A DNA stretch of 64,000 bases from Pratylenchus scribneri (lineage: Eukaryota; Nematoda; Chromadorea; Rhabditida; Pratylenchidae), in NCBI GenBank assembly GCA_030063045.1, contig JAQSEB010000019.1:124001-188000 (forward strand), written 5' to 3'. Under the pieces are notes generated by a model, which had not been told where the DNA came from, did no database searches, and saw only the letters and a program-made list of their open reading frames with translations. A program made the position numbers and the translations under genes. Shown piece after piece: positions 1-11,900 of the stretch (position 1 is its first letter; the number at the start of each line of letters is the position of its first letter).

Positions 1-92
1 GCAAATTAAATATTATTCTCTAATTTTTTTATATATTTTTAGTGAAAAAAGAGCATTATTTAAATATAAATATTTAAGCTTTAAAATTGTGC

Positions 93-3000
93 CTACTTTG
101 TGACCACATTGAAATCCTTTTGATGTATCAAAAAAGAATCATCGTCCGATATTGAGCGCCAATTCCTCTCGAATTGTTGGACAATCAACTTTGATGATTT
201 GGTTGTGGCTGTGGCATTGGCATCATTTTTGTCCGATTCATCTGTTGAGATTGGAGCCGTCACTTTTTCCTTTTTCGGGAATGAACTAAAAATTAAAAAA
301 TTTGAAATAATTAGAATGAAAAATGAAAGGTAGTGAAATTATTTTATTTATTTATCGCAAAATTTGCTGACAAATTATAAATAAATATTTTTAAATCAAA
401 GTTTATAAGCTCAACTTTAATAAAAAAAAGGATCATTTATTTTTTAAAAGATCTCTGAATGTGAATATTTAATTCTAATTTTTCAAAATATTTTATATTG
501 TGTCCTTCCCCTTTGAATAAGAAATTTTTTTATCGGTCTTATTCAGCATCAGTATTTTTCAAAAAATGGTCTCAATATAAAAATAATTTTTACATAAAAT
601 TAGCAGTACTTTTAATCGGTTATTGACCAACGAATTTTTATTTCACCCAAAAAATCACCCTATATGTTTCAACCTAATCTACTGGCGAATAATAACCGAT
701 TTTACAGATCGATGAGTACTAGTAAGAAAATTTCCAGAAAAAATTAATTTAAAAATTTCACCGGATAATGTCCGGATTGCCATACAAGCAAAGACCGGAT
801 TCGGCGATTGGGAAAAACAAAATTTTTGTTCCTTCCTTGATGAGCCCAAATTGCGCCTCTGTTTCGCCACGATCAATACCAAAGATTTTTGCCTATAAAA
901 AAAAGATTAAAAATTGAACAAATCATAAGAAAAATTAATTTTAATTTATAAAAAATTTAAAAATAATATTTTATAAATATTATAAAAAAATTATTTAATA
1001 AATTCACCGAAAGTTTGCATTTTCGTGGAATTTGCGTGTTGTTTTTTCTTCCACTACCAATATTGATCCATCCAAGCAATGCACTGATACTGTATGCAGT
1101 GGCAAGCTCATCAAGACATGCTGATTGATGAGATATAATTAGGGCAAAAATTTTTCAAATTTTTTTTGTGTACCGATATCGACCCAATTCCCTTTTTCAG
1201 TTTTCATCACTACGGCAAAAATTTTTTGATGAATCCTTAATCAGAGCTCGAATAGTTCATCGAATGATCTAGTATTCAGTATTCACCCCCGATCAATCGA
1301 TCCACTATGAACCTTCTTTTTTAATGGAATCAATGAAACCAACTTTTAAAATATTTTATTATTTAAATTCACCTTTTCCCATTTTTTGCTCTTCCATTTC
1401 CACCATTTTCTGTCCTCCATTTCCATGTTTTGGAATATTATTTTTGGTGGCACATTCAAATTCCAACAGGCAAATTTGACCAACATTAAGCACATCATCT
1501 TGGAAGGTTTGTAGAAAATAATTGGCCAATGAGTCGGCACAGAGGGAAATTTTGTAGAAGTCACTGCAAAATTGAAAAAATTTTAAATATTTAAATTTTC
1601 CTAGGGAATGCAAAATACCCATTAAAAATGCATTTTTATTGTTTTTTTTTTATAAAATTCACCTAAATTCTGTCAAGCGAATTTGTATAAGAATGCGCGA
1701 AATTGTGAGGCTGATTGATGGCAATATAAATCCTCGATTCAAATCATTGTTCACTTGGACGATTACCTTAAAAATTGAGAAATATTGGTAAAAATTTACT
1801 TTTATTATTATTGGAATTGTTTTAAATTAATTTTAATTGAAAAAATAAAAAAATATGATAGGCAAAAATAACTATAACTTTTCGATTCGATAAAAATGTC
1901 ATATTTTCGAAAATAATATTTTTTATATTTTTCTAAAGGAATAATTTTTATTAAATTCCATGACTAATAAGATCTCCGTTTTCAGGCTTTTTAATTAAAG
2001 ACTTAATTTTTCGGAAAGATTTAAAAAAATTTTAATTAATGATTGACAATTTAAATATTAAAATACTGGAACAATTTTTTTCGAAATTTAAAAAATTGAA
2101 AATAAAATAAATAAAATTAATTTTCAAAAAATACTAATAAAAAAAATATAAAAAATGCCCACCTCATCACCCGGCTCGATTCCATTCCATCGAAGAACAT
2201 GTTTCGGAACGGAGAGGATTTTCTGTTCGATGTAATTGTCCTGTTCCAATTGAGCATAAAGCGTTTTTTGGTTCTTGATTTCTTCATCATTTTCCGACGA
2301 TGTTCCAGCTGATTTTGAGATTGGTGTGAGCGTCACAAAAATTCTGCTATAAAACATAATAAATTAGAGTTTAAATTTTAAGTCAATTTATTGAAATCTT
2401 TATTTTTTTATCAATAAAAATTTTGAATTTATAATAGAAATTTAGGGCAATCCTTAAGGAATCGAAGTCATAATTTTTTTCAGAGTTTTCTAAGATTTTA
2501 AACATGAATCTGGCATTTTTTTAAACATATTTTACCCTTAGAGAAACAGCTTTTACAAAAAAAATATTTTCAATCTGCCAGTTTTAAAAATATTTTAAAT
2601 CTGCCAGTTTCCGGCGGAAAAATGTTCTAATAAAATTTTACATGCCATTCTCAACATTTTCTTAGCAAAAGACAACATTATTTAATCAGACGACAAAATA
2701 TTATAAAACAGATGAAAGATTAGTGATTAGAATCCGCATCCCAAAACTCAATTTATTAAAAATATTTAATTTGGAATTATTTATATTGGAAAAAATTTCA
2801 AAAATGAGTACTCAGTACTTAATATTCTTTTCGGAGTTTAAAATTTTTTCTCTAAAAATATATAAAATAATTTTGGAAATGGAAAAAATTAAAATGAAAA
2901 ATATATTATAAAAATTTAATTTGCAAAAATATATACGTAATTTTTAAACACAATGTCCAAATCCCAAAACTACCTTATGCCGTCAACATTTTGCATTGCT

Positions 3001-3924
3001 TCCGGCCAATTTACAAACACACGATTTGGGTTATTCGATTGATTGCTGGTGCCGCCCCCGCCGCCTCCTCCAAAGCCAAAAGAGCGAAGAAAAGTGCCAA
3101 ACAATGTGGAGGAAGTCGAATTTGAGGCAATCATTGTGGATGGCCGTTCACAGATGGTCATTATGGTAGAGGCAGAATTATTCTACAGAAATTTTAAAAA
3201 TTATTTTCTATCAATTTAAATGGAAATAATTTTAATTTACAAAAAAAAAAATGATTGAATTTACATAGGCCATATAACTTGGCCATAACTAGGTATTAGT
3301 AGGGATTATATTAAAGGCAGGGTGGGAATAGTGGCTAAGGGCTATAGGTTAGAGCATCCTAAAGATGTCTGCTGGTTTGGCCAAGTTATATGGCCTTAAA
3401 AAATAATATTTTACGAAACGAAAGAATTTTTGTAAATTCACTCATTTTTTTGTAAATTAATTGACTTCATTTAAATTTATATAATTTTTGAATATTTTTA
3501 ATGAATACAAATATAAACCTGTTGCCCTGATGAATCCATTTTGTCAGCCTTGACCGATTCCAGCAGCTCCTTCTTCATTGATTCAATCTAACATAAATTA
3601 GACATTAAAATTTAAAATAAATTAATTTTTATTACCTCCAATTTGTTCATTTTTTCCGTCATTTTGATGGCATCGTTTTCCTTTTTCGCCAATTCGGTCT
3701 TTAAAAAATAAAATAAATTTTGAAAAATTTTTTAAATTTTCACCTCCAATTTGTTCACTTTTTCTGCCATTTTAGTCAATTGGGCCTAAATTAAGAATTT
3801 ATATTTTGAAAATTATTTCTGTTTTTTTCACCTCCAATTTGTTGATTTTTTCTGTTGGGTCCACAATTGCCACTTGCTTTGAATCCTCAGATTTGTCCAT
3901 TTTTGGCTGATTTTGATGGTCCAT
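93..3924 (-). CDS. Unrecognised 11-exon gene with N-terminal coiled-coil micro-exons
   Basis: I do not recognise this family. Eleven exons join in consistent phase to about 463 aa: 3924-3832, 3785-3744, 3698-3636, 3587-3519, 3182-2974, 2346-2163, 1766-1663, 1563-1373, 1120-1008, 892-762 and 285-93 (TAG stop). The start is the first Met of the phase-0 first exon (MDHQNQPKMDKSED). Residues 1-90 form a short coiled coil made by exons 1-4. Exons 1, 2 and 3 all end in a K(I/V/M)NKLE motif at a phase-0 boundary. A low-complexity Ser/Thr stretch and a run of seven Gly follow in exon 5. The central part (VPKHVLRWNGIEPGDE onward) looks globular and beta-rich. The C-terminus is acidic and Ser/Thr-rich. 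No signal peptide or membrane segment is visible. The intron between exons 4 and 5 carries an inverted-repeat element. The exon structure is well supported; the function is unknown. Confidence 0.7.
3240..3475. mobile_element. MITE-like inverted repeat, GGCCATATAACTTGGCC family, copy 1
   Basis: Inverted arms near 3270 (GGCCATATAACTTGGCC) and 3380 (GGCCAAGTTATATGGCC) flank a spacer containing the inverse of 'ccctaaacctaac'-like sequence. Outer sequence reads aatttacaaaaa on one side and tttgtaaattcac on the other. The element sits in an intron of the 93-3924 gene. Two further copies lie at about 28.54 and 58.84 kb; this copy is in the opposite orientation to them. Confidence 0.7.
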
Positions 3925-5240
3925 TGCAAGATTTTGGGAAGGCCAAAAAAATCAAATTATGTTTAGAAAATTTATTTTGTCTTTAAATTTAATGGCAATA
4001 AATTAAATATGAAGGAGAAAAAGGGGTTTTTACTTTTTAGGTTAATTTAAGGTAGTCGGTAGTATAAAAATGAATGGAATAAAATCATTATAAAATTAGC
4101 ATAATGGGAAAAAAATGAAATAAAAATATTTGTGGAGGATTAGGCAAATATTTTAGCAATTTATTGGTTTCTTTTTTGGTCAATTAAAATGGAAATATTT
4201 GCGCTTTGCTTAATGCTACTCATTAGGATAAAATGGGGATAATTTTTTTTATAATTTTTAGGTATTTTTATAATATAGTAATTTAATTAGTTATATTTAA
4301 AGAAATGTAATAATTTTTCACAGAATGATAAAAATTAAAGTGATGAATTCATTTTCATTCCATAAATTCGATGTGAATGTGGAAGGGAAATGGAATGGGA
4401 AATGGGATTGGATTGAAAATGACTGAATGAATGAATGAATCATCCCCGCAGCAAAAAAATACACAAAATTAGGAATTGGTGAAAATGAAAATGATGACAG
4501 ATTTCACTGATCAAATAAAAAGATTAATTGGGAAGTTCGGAAAAATTTTAAAAAATTGAAGAATGTTAAAAAAAATAATTGAATGTTGAATGCAATGAAA
4601 ATCAGTTTAAAAATATTTTTGATCGATTGGTGAAAACTATCCCAGGGGCAATGCTAGGCCAAAAGAAATAACTGCCTTCTCTTATTAGATCATTCAATTA
4701 TTTATTAAATAATTTAATAGAGAGCAAATAAAAGATAAAAGCATAATGTATAACGAAATATTAATGTCCTATATGGTTGGGTTTTTGGGCTATCTAGGTA
4801 TAAGTTTACAAAATATGATATAAAATGATATTGGATGTTATGTTTTGGAAGTTGATTCCTTAAATATTTAGGCTAAGTCGATGTGAGCTACAAATTTCTA
4901 TGCCCAAAAAAGAGACAAATACTTAAGGCGCAGAATTCGCTGGGCAAAATTGAAAGTTTGAAAAAATATTTACAACAAAAATCGTGCAAACGGAAGCGGA
5001 ATAAATGATGGAAAAAATGGATGGAATGCACAGGTGCGCGGTTTTGGCGCTGCTAGTGGCTGGTTAGGAGGGGGGGGGGGGGGGGGGGAGAGTTATTATG
5101 TTGTGAAATAAATTGAAAAAAGCTTTTGATGAATTTTAGAATTTGCCCAATCCAATTAATGGTCATTCCATAAATTCGATATAAATGTGAATGGGAAATG
5201 AAATGGGATTGAAATGAATAAAAATTGGGAATTGGTGGAA
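3925..5240. other. Intergenic stretch with no gene seen
   Basis: No coding region is supported. It holds an imperfect direct repeat of about 90 bp (near 4350-4440 and 5155-5245, both reading attccataaattcgat...), and a run of 19 G at 5070-5088. The G run could form a quadruplex or be a mutable homopolymer. Confidence 0.5.
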
Positions 5241-5249
5241 ATGGTGCAC

Positions 5250-5584
5250 TTCATTGGCCACATCAACTTTCGGACTCCTCTTCTGGCGCAGCACAGCATA
5301 TTTCTCATTGCAAAAAGCAAACCAGTGCAATAAAGTTTTATTTTTTTACCGAAAAGCGAAAAAAAACATTAAAATTGAATAATATTAATGAAGGATGATT
5401 CGTTTAAATGAGGAAAGAGAATGGATTTTTTTGCCATTTTTAAGAAATATTAATAATAGAAATTTTAATGAAGGTGGAAAATGTTAGGATTAGGAAGGAA
5501 TGATGATTATAATAATAATGTTGATGAATAATATAAATCCGAATATATGTACATTTTTAAAGAACTCCTGCTGGGCTCATCACA
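5250..5584 (-). repeat. 3' flank shared by the array copies, next to a promoter-like relic
   Basis: Sequence 5345-5584 is closely similar to 8690-8930 and 14190-14420, the 3' flanks of the other two array copies. All read gattcg..taaat.agg.aa and end in ataaatccgaat. Just beyond it, 5255-5340 resembles the distal promoter segment seen at 13660-13745 (ttggccacatc ... gcaaaa). This suggests that the duplication unit once continued towards lower coordinates. Confidence 0.5.
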
Positions 5585-6291
5585 TTAAACTTTTTGGAAG
5601 TTGTTGTTGATTGATTTTGAGAGTGATTTGTCCGCTTTTTCTTCATACCATTTCCAATATTCTTTTTCCCGTCCATAATTATCGTCTGGCAATTTCGTTT
5701 GCATAAACTTATCTATTTCATTTTCAAATTCTTCCATTTTTTTGTCATCATTTTCTTCATTTGGTACCACAATTTTTTCATTCAATTTTTCATAAAAAGT
5801 TAACACACTGAATGCATTATAGACCACTTGAATTTGAATATCATGACTGCTTTCATACAACTTTTTGTCATCACGTATGAATGGTGATTTTGGGTTGACA
5901 ATTGACAAAATTTGAATATAACCTTTCATAACAACAGCCAAATGGCCAATTGTGGCCATTTTCCATTCCACATTTTCCCATTCAAATATACCCATCAATA
6001 AATGGAAAGCCATTGAAGTGACACGATGCAATGCAACACAATAAAATATTCCATCATATTCCTTAAAAAATTCACAATTTTTACAAATTAAATTATTAAT
6101 TTATGATGGCTTATTATAATTTATATGGGTGCGTAGTTTTTTTCCAAAAGAATTAAGTCTTTTCGGAGCAAAAACTTTTAATGCCTGCCTGCTTATCTTA
6201 AATTATATATATATAAATGCAAAAAATTAATTTTTCTTCTATTTTTTTTTATGATTTTTTCATATTAATAAAAAAATTTTTCATATTTATG

Positions 6292-6402
6292 AGCTTTTTG
6301 GAAAACGTGGATATATCCGGATATCCGCGGATATATCCATATTTCAGAATGGAAAATGGAGAAGGATACGGATATGGAAAATCGTCTCCGTTCACACTCA
6401 CA
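6292..6402. repeat. Short CpG-containing repeat element (GGATAT type)
   Basis: A cluster of overlapping ggatat/atatcc units (gtggatatatccggatatcc...) followed by ggagaaggatacggatatgg and cgtctccgttcac. It lies in the last intron of array copy 3. The architecture resembles the elements at 8.45, 18.58, 19.99 and 49.38 kb. Confidence 0.45.
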
Positions 6403-7140
6403 GATTTTAATTAAACTTCATAAATTTACTAATCTAATTTTAAATTATTTTACATTCTAGGCTATATAAAAATTATAAACCATTTTAAGATAGTCCTCAA
6501 TAAGTCCATTTATTTTTGTTCGAACTTCTACTACAGCATAATTCCATTTTTGCACAAATACTTTCAATTTATTAATTTGCTCTTTTTCCTCTGAATCAGA
6601 GGATATTTTTATACTCCCCAAATTCAATTTTATCTTAAAATTTGTTTTGGCCAAGAGTTCATCATAATGTGGCCAAGGACTCCTTCCTTCGTGTACAAAT
6701 AGTTTATCATTTTTGTTCTTTATTTTGTTCGATTTCTTTTTTAATTTTTCTAACTCCTCACGCAACGAATTGCTCTCTTTTCTCCAACAATTTTCAATTT
6801 CGCTATAATCATTTGAAAAAGTTTTCGGCTTTTCCCTTTTCCATATACTCTCTTTTTCTGGTGCATTGAAGTGCCTTTTGGAGAAATTATCAAATAATTC
6901 CATCGTTTGTTTTTCATTTTCATTTGCCAATCTACTTTCCATCTTTTCCATATCAGCTTTGGATTTCTTCAGTCATAACATCATATTCAACCATTTGATT
7001 TCCGTGTTCAATTTTTTTCGAAAATCATAAATTGATCGCAAAATTTGAACACGTCCAATATTCGTTTCAGCTTGAATCTATATATTGGAAAAATGTCCTT
7101 TTTAAAATCATAATTTTATTTTTAAATTAATAGGAAAATC

Positions 7141-7680
7141 AAATATTTTGTGTTTTCCCCAATATTTTGTGTTTTGCCCTCAATATTTTATGTTTTGCCC
7201 CCAATGTTTTGTGTTTTTTCCCCAATATTTTATTTTTGTTTCCCCAAAATTTTTTGTTTTTTCTCAACATTTTGTGTTTTTATTTTTCAAAAATTTTGTG
7301 TTTTTGTTTTTCAAAAATTTTTTGTTTTCAAAAATTTTGTGTTTTTGTTTTTCAAAAATTTTGTGTTTTTATTTTTCAAAAATTTTGTGTTTTTGTTTTT
7401 CAAAAATTTTGTGTTTTTGTTTTTCAAAAATTTTTTGTTTTTGTTTTCAAAAATTTTGTGTTTTTGTTTTTCAAAAATTTTGTGTTTTTATTTTTCAAAA
7501 TTTTCTGTTTTTGTTTTTCAAAAAAATTTTTTTTGTTTATCAAATATTTGATGTTTTTGTTTTTCCAAACATTTTTTGTTTTTATTTTTCAAAATTTTCT
7601 GTTTTTGTTTTTCCAAACATTTTGTGTTTTTGTTTTTCAAAAATATTTTATTTTTATTCTAACAAATATATTGTTTTACT
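7141..7680. repeat. Intronic minisatellite, about 22-bp unit, in copy 3
   Basis: About 20 or more degenerate units of the type tttttgtttttcaaaaattt, with a variant carrying ttccaaacatttt. It occupies most of the intron between exons 2 and 3. Long reading frames across it are repeat translation (FVFVFQKFC-like) and not genes. Confidence 0.9.
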
Positions 7681-8295
7681 GCCCGAAATAAATTCTTAAA
7701 ATTCACCTGCTGATCATGCTCTCCTCCTCTTTGAATGTTGTTGTATGAATTTCTTGCTGTAGGTGACTTTTTACTAATCAATTCGTCAATTTGCCTATTA
7801 AGATCACTAAAATGGCTAACGTCGGGTTGCCGTTTTCCCCTTCCGTGTGTTGATCCATCTTCTGAATCCGAAATATGAATTATTCCCTCACCGGCTGTTT
7901 GAATTCCGTCACCAATTTTTGCCCGTAACATTTCCATCAATTCCTTATTTAAATGCAATTTTCCCAATTCCGCAGAAAATATTCTCAATTGCCTGGATTC
8001 CCTCGAAATGTCTCCTTTATTATTTAATAAATTTCCAATTCGCTGACAAATTATTTTATCAATAATTTAATCATATATTTTTTACCTTAAATTTTGTCTC
8101 AATTTGCTGCAAATATTCTGCAATGTCAAAATCTAAAATGCATTTTTTCAGCTCATTTTTCGGCTCAATTTTGTCCCATTCATATTCGGCATTATTTTTC
8201 ATTGCTTCAAAATTTTTTCGAGCATTTTCCAAATTTTTACAAATTTTAAATTGGTCAAGAATAAATTTGAATTCCTCATTTGCCTCAACAAAATT

Positions 8296-8430
8296 AATCC
8301 CACAAGCTTTTCCATTAGCAGCTACCCCATTTCCATTAAAACAGTAACAAACTATATATTTATTTGCCATCCGAAACAATAAATTTCCCGGATAAGCTTT
8401 ATGCATTGTATCGGCGCTGAAATTAACTAC
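8296..8430 (-). promoter_or_regulatory. Distal promoter-block remnant fused to copy 3 exon 1
   Basis: Read on the - strand, this matches 62610-62700 on the + strand: ccgggaaatttattgtttcg against cctggaaatttattgtttcg, then a shared tagctgct..tgga stretch. In the 63.66 kb gene this segment lies about 1 kb upstream of the ATG. Here it abuts codon N of NFVEAN directly. It is the junction left by the deletion that removed the ATGCCA motifs, core promoter and signal peptide. Confidence 0.75.
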
Positions 8431-8442
8431 AGCACACAATTT

Positions 8443-8556
8443 TCTAGAGGTCGGCACAGAGCTTCGGTCGGGTTCCGGTTCGGGTTTCCCGAATCAAACC
8501 CGTGTCGGGTTCCCGAAAAAACCCGATCGGGAACGCGACCCGTCCGATCTCTACAA
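8443..8556. mobile_element. CGGGTT-rich element with short inverted ends
   Basis: Repeated (t)cgggttcc / gggaacccga units between short inverted ends (AGAGGTCGG at 8447, CCGATCTCT near 8547). Its GC content is far above the surroundings. It lies beside the truncated promoter of copy 3. Confidence 0.5.
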
Positions 8557-8930
8557 TTTTCGTAAGAGAAGCAAATAAAAATTGGAATTTCGAAAAACTA
8601 AGGATAGAGTTAGGGTAGGGATGGCATGGATTTAAGGTTCAGTGCTAAATTAACAAACAAATTTACACTGACTGGTTGCCTTATTTTCACTTTTTTAATT
8701 TTTTAACCGAAATGAAAATTGAATAATATAATGAAAGGCTGATTCGTGTAAATGAGGAAAGAATGGAATTTTGTTTTCCATTTTCAATAACTATTAATAA
8801 TAGAAATTTTAATGAAGTTAGAAAATATTAGGAAGGAAAGATGATTAAAATAATAAGGCTGATGAATAATATAAATCCGAATTAAAATTAGAAAGTAAAT
8901 ATTGGACTTGTTAGTGGTTTAATGTTTGTT

Positions 8931-11900
8931 TCAAACTCGTAAGTGGTTTTTGTTGGTTTTTTTGAGTGAATTATTCACATTTTCTTCATACAATTTCCAA
9001 TACTCTCTTTTCAACTGCTGATAATGGTCTGGTAATTTCATTTTAATAAACTCATTTATTTCTTTTTTAAATTCTTCCTGGATTTTCTCTATTTTATTGA
9101 CATCATTTTCTTTCAATAAGCCATTTGTTTCCAAAATTATGCCATTCAATTTCTCATAAAAAGTCAAAACTCTGAGTGCATCAATGACCACTTGAATTTG
9201 AATATCGCGACTTTCAATCAACATTTGGTCATCATCCATTAATTTTGGATTCCCAATCAAATTTAATGGATTTTGCCATTCTTGCGGGTCAAATATATTT
9301 TTAAGTGTCAATTGTAATTGATTCATCTGTCCTTCTTTTTTAGATACTACCAAATTTAGAATATAAAATTTCATAAAATCATCAACCAAATGGCCAATTG
9401 CGGCCATTTTCCATTCCACATTTTCCCATTCAAATATTCCCATCAATAATTGAAATGCCATTGAGGTGACACGATGCAATGCAACACAATAAAATATTTT
9501 CTCATATTCCTTTTTGTGTTTAAGATTATTACAATTTGTTTTTGAAAATTTATAGAAAATGAAAATTTCCATACAAATATGTGTAGTTATTTTGCAATTT
9601 AATTAGGTATTTTCCCTTAATGAATTTTCAATATTTGTACAAATTTTAAAACATTGCTGCCTTTTCGCGAATTTTCAATATTTGTTGTAACTTATAAATT
9701 AAAAATAAATATTGGATAATATTTGATTAGAATTTATATTTTGATTAGAATTTATATATTCTTTTTATCTTTAATTTTACTATGATATTTATATTGTTTT
9801 AATCTTATTTCATAATTCACTAATACAATTTTAAATTATTCTCTATTATCATTTATATGTAACGGTCAATTGAGGAATTGGCCCGTTTGGGGAATCTTGG
9901 CTTCTAGGCATCGTAAAGACTCGAGACTCAAGAGTATACTCATTCGACTCGGCATGGTGCTTTGTGAAATTTCAATTTCAAATCGGTATAGGGCGAAGGT
10001 TAGGGTTAGGGCTCGGAGCATAGGAATCTCGCAAAGTCGGAAATAATCTCGAATTTGTACCCAAACGGGCCAGCCTGATAAACTAGCCATTCCCGGGAAT
10101 GGCTAGTTTTTCGGCCGGACATTCCCGGGAAATACCAATTTCCCCAAATCGGCCATAAATTTAATATAATTATTTGATTGATTAAACCTCATTAATTTTT
10201 CGATATTCATCAATAAGTCTATTTATTTTTGACCGACTCTCATCTACAGCATTATTCCATGTTAATATAAATGTTTGCAATTTATTAATTTGCTCTAATT
10301 CCTTTGAATCCATTATTTTTATTGTTTGTTCATGTTCACTGTCCTTCTCCAAATCCAATTTTTTCATAAAATTTATTTTGGCCAAGAGTTCATCATAATG
10401 TGGCCAAGCACTTCTTCTATCGCTGCGCATTCCCGTATTTCCTGCCAATTGTAGTTTATCTTTATTGTGCTTTTCCGATTTCTTTTTAATTTCTTCCAAC
10501 TTTTGCTGCAATGAATTTCGTTCTTTTATCCAATTATTTTCAATTTTTCCATAATAATAAGAAAAATTTTTCGGTTTCTTTTCCGACTTTAATTTCAATC
10601 TATTACTATTCGACCCCTCCCAATGTTGTGGTGCCGCGAATTGCCGTTTGAAGAAATTATCAAATAATCCGATCGTTTGTTTTTCATTCCCTAATCTGTG
10701 TCCAATCTTTTCCATATATGCTTTGGATTTCTTCAGCCATAACATCATATTCAACCATTTGATTTCCGTGTTCAATTCTTTTCGAAAATCATAAATTGAT
10801 TTCAAAATTTGAACATGTAAAATATTCGTCTCAGCTTGAATCTAAATATTAAAAATGTTCTTTTTAAAATCATAATTTATTTTAAATTTGAAATTAATAG
10901 GAAAAATATTTTTGTTTTTGTTTTGTCTAAATATTTTATATTTTTGTTTCTCCAAACATTTTATATTTTTGTTTCTCCAAACATTTTAATGTTTTTGTTT
11001 CTCCAAACATTTTAATGTTTTTGTTTTGTCTAAATATTTTATATTTTTGTTTCTCCAAACATTTTAATGTTTTTGTTTCTCCAAACATTTTAATGTTTTT
11101 GTTTCTCCAAACATTTTAATGTTTTTGTTTCTCCAAACATTTTATGTTTTTGTTTCTCCAAACATTTTAATGTTTTTGTTTCTCCAAACATTTTATGTTT
11201 TTATTTCTCCAAACATTTTTTTTTGTTTCTCCAAACATTTTATGTTTTTTCGATGATTTTGTTTTTTTGTGTTTTTCAAACATTTTGTGTTTTGTTTTTC
11301 AAGCATATTTTATTTTTTTTCTAACAAATATATTGTTTTCTCTTTCTTCTGATTTTTTAAATAATTTGTTCAATACATAATCAGAAAAGTTAATTAAATT
11401 CTTTTCGGAAAGAATCTAGTCCCAACTCCCAACACCTATACATAATTCAATATAAAATTAAAATTAGCATTTGTACCATTGGACATGGCCACATTTATAC
11501 TGACTGCCTTTTGCCTTTTGTGGAGATGACCCCGGACGAATTTAATAATACAAATTTACACTTAAAAACCTAGTTTTCGCGATTTATATATTTATAATTT
11601 AAACTCCCTTAATTAAAGCTGATCTAAGCAACAGCCAAATTAGTGAGAATATAGCTAATTAGTCATTCACAGTTAAATAGTGGTTAGCCGATATGCGGAC
11701 GAAACGGTGATGGTAGTAAAACTGTTGTGGCATTGTTTATATCATTTTATTAGGCATAAAATTAGCTACAAAATTCTATCAAAACATCCGCCAATGTTGA
11801 ATATTTACGGAGTTATTGACAAAAAAAAAGTTGATTTTAATTCAAATTATGTTTCTGGCTGTTTTTTGACCATAACTCGGTGAAAATTCAACATTGGCCA

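Larger units (their letters stand above)
5585..8295 (-). pseudogene. Array copy 3 of the secreted-protein family: broken copy
   Basis: Homologous exons are 8295-8086 (exon 1, mature part only), 8042-7707, 7077-6481 and 6061-5585. All boundaries match copies 1 and 2 and are phase 0. Two lesions are visible. First, similarity to the other copies starts exactly at the NFVEAN motif that ends their signal peptide. Upstream of it lies the distal part of the family's promoter block instead of an ATG and signal sequence, so about 0.9 kb has been deleted. Second, exon 3 has TGA at 6975-6973 where the others have TGG (MMLW-LKKSK). A Met at 8457 opens a longer frame through former promoter DNA, but it gives no signal peptide. 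The remaining exons are open and still closely similar, so inactivation looks recent. It might be transcribed, but it cannot yield the full secreted protein. Confidence 0.85.

Noticed and set aside
7148..7699. Three long overlapping Phe/Val-rich open frames on the + strand
   Set aside because: They are translations of the intronic 22-bp minisatellite; all three frames are open for the same reason and the intron boundaries are fixed by sister genes.
8071..8457. Met at 8457 as the true start of array copy 3
   Set aside because: The added 54 residues come from sequence that is promoter DNA in the other copies, contain no signal peptide, and have no counterpart in the family.
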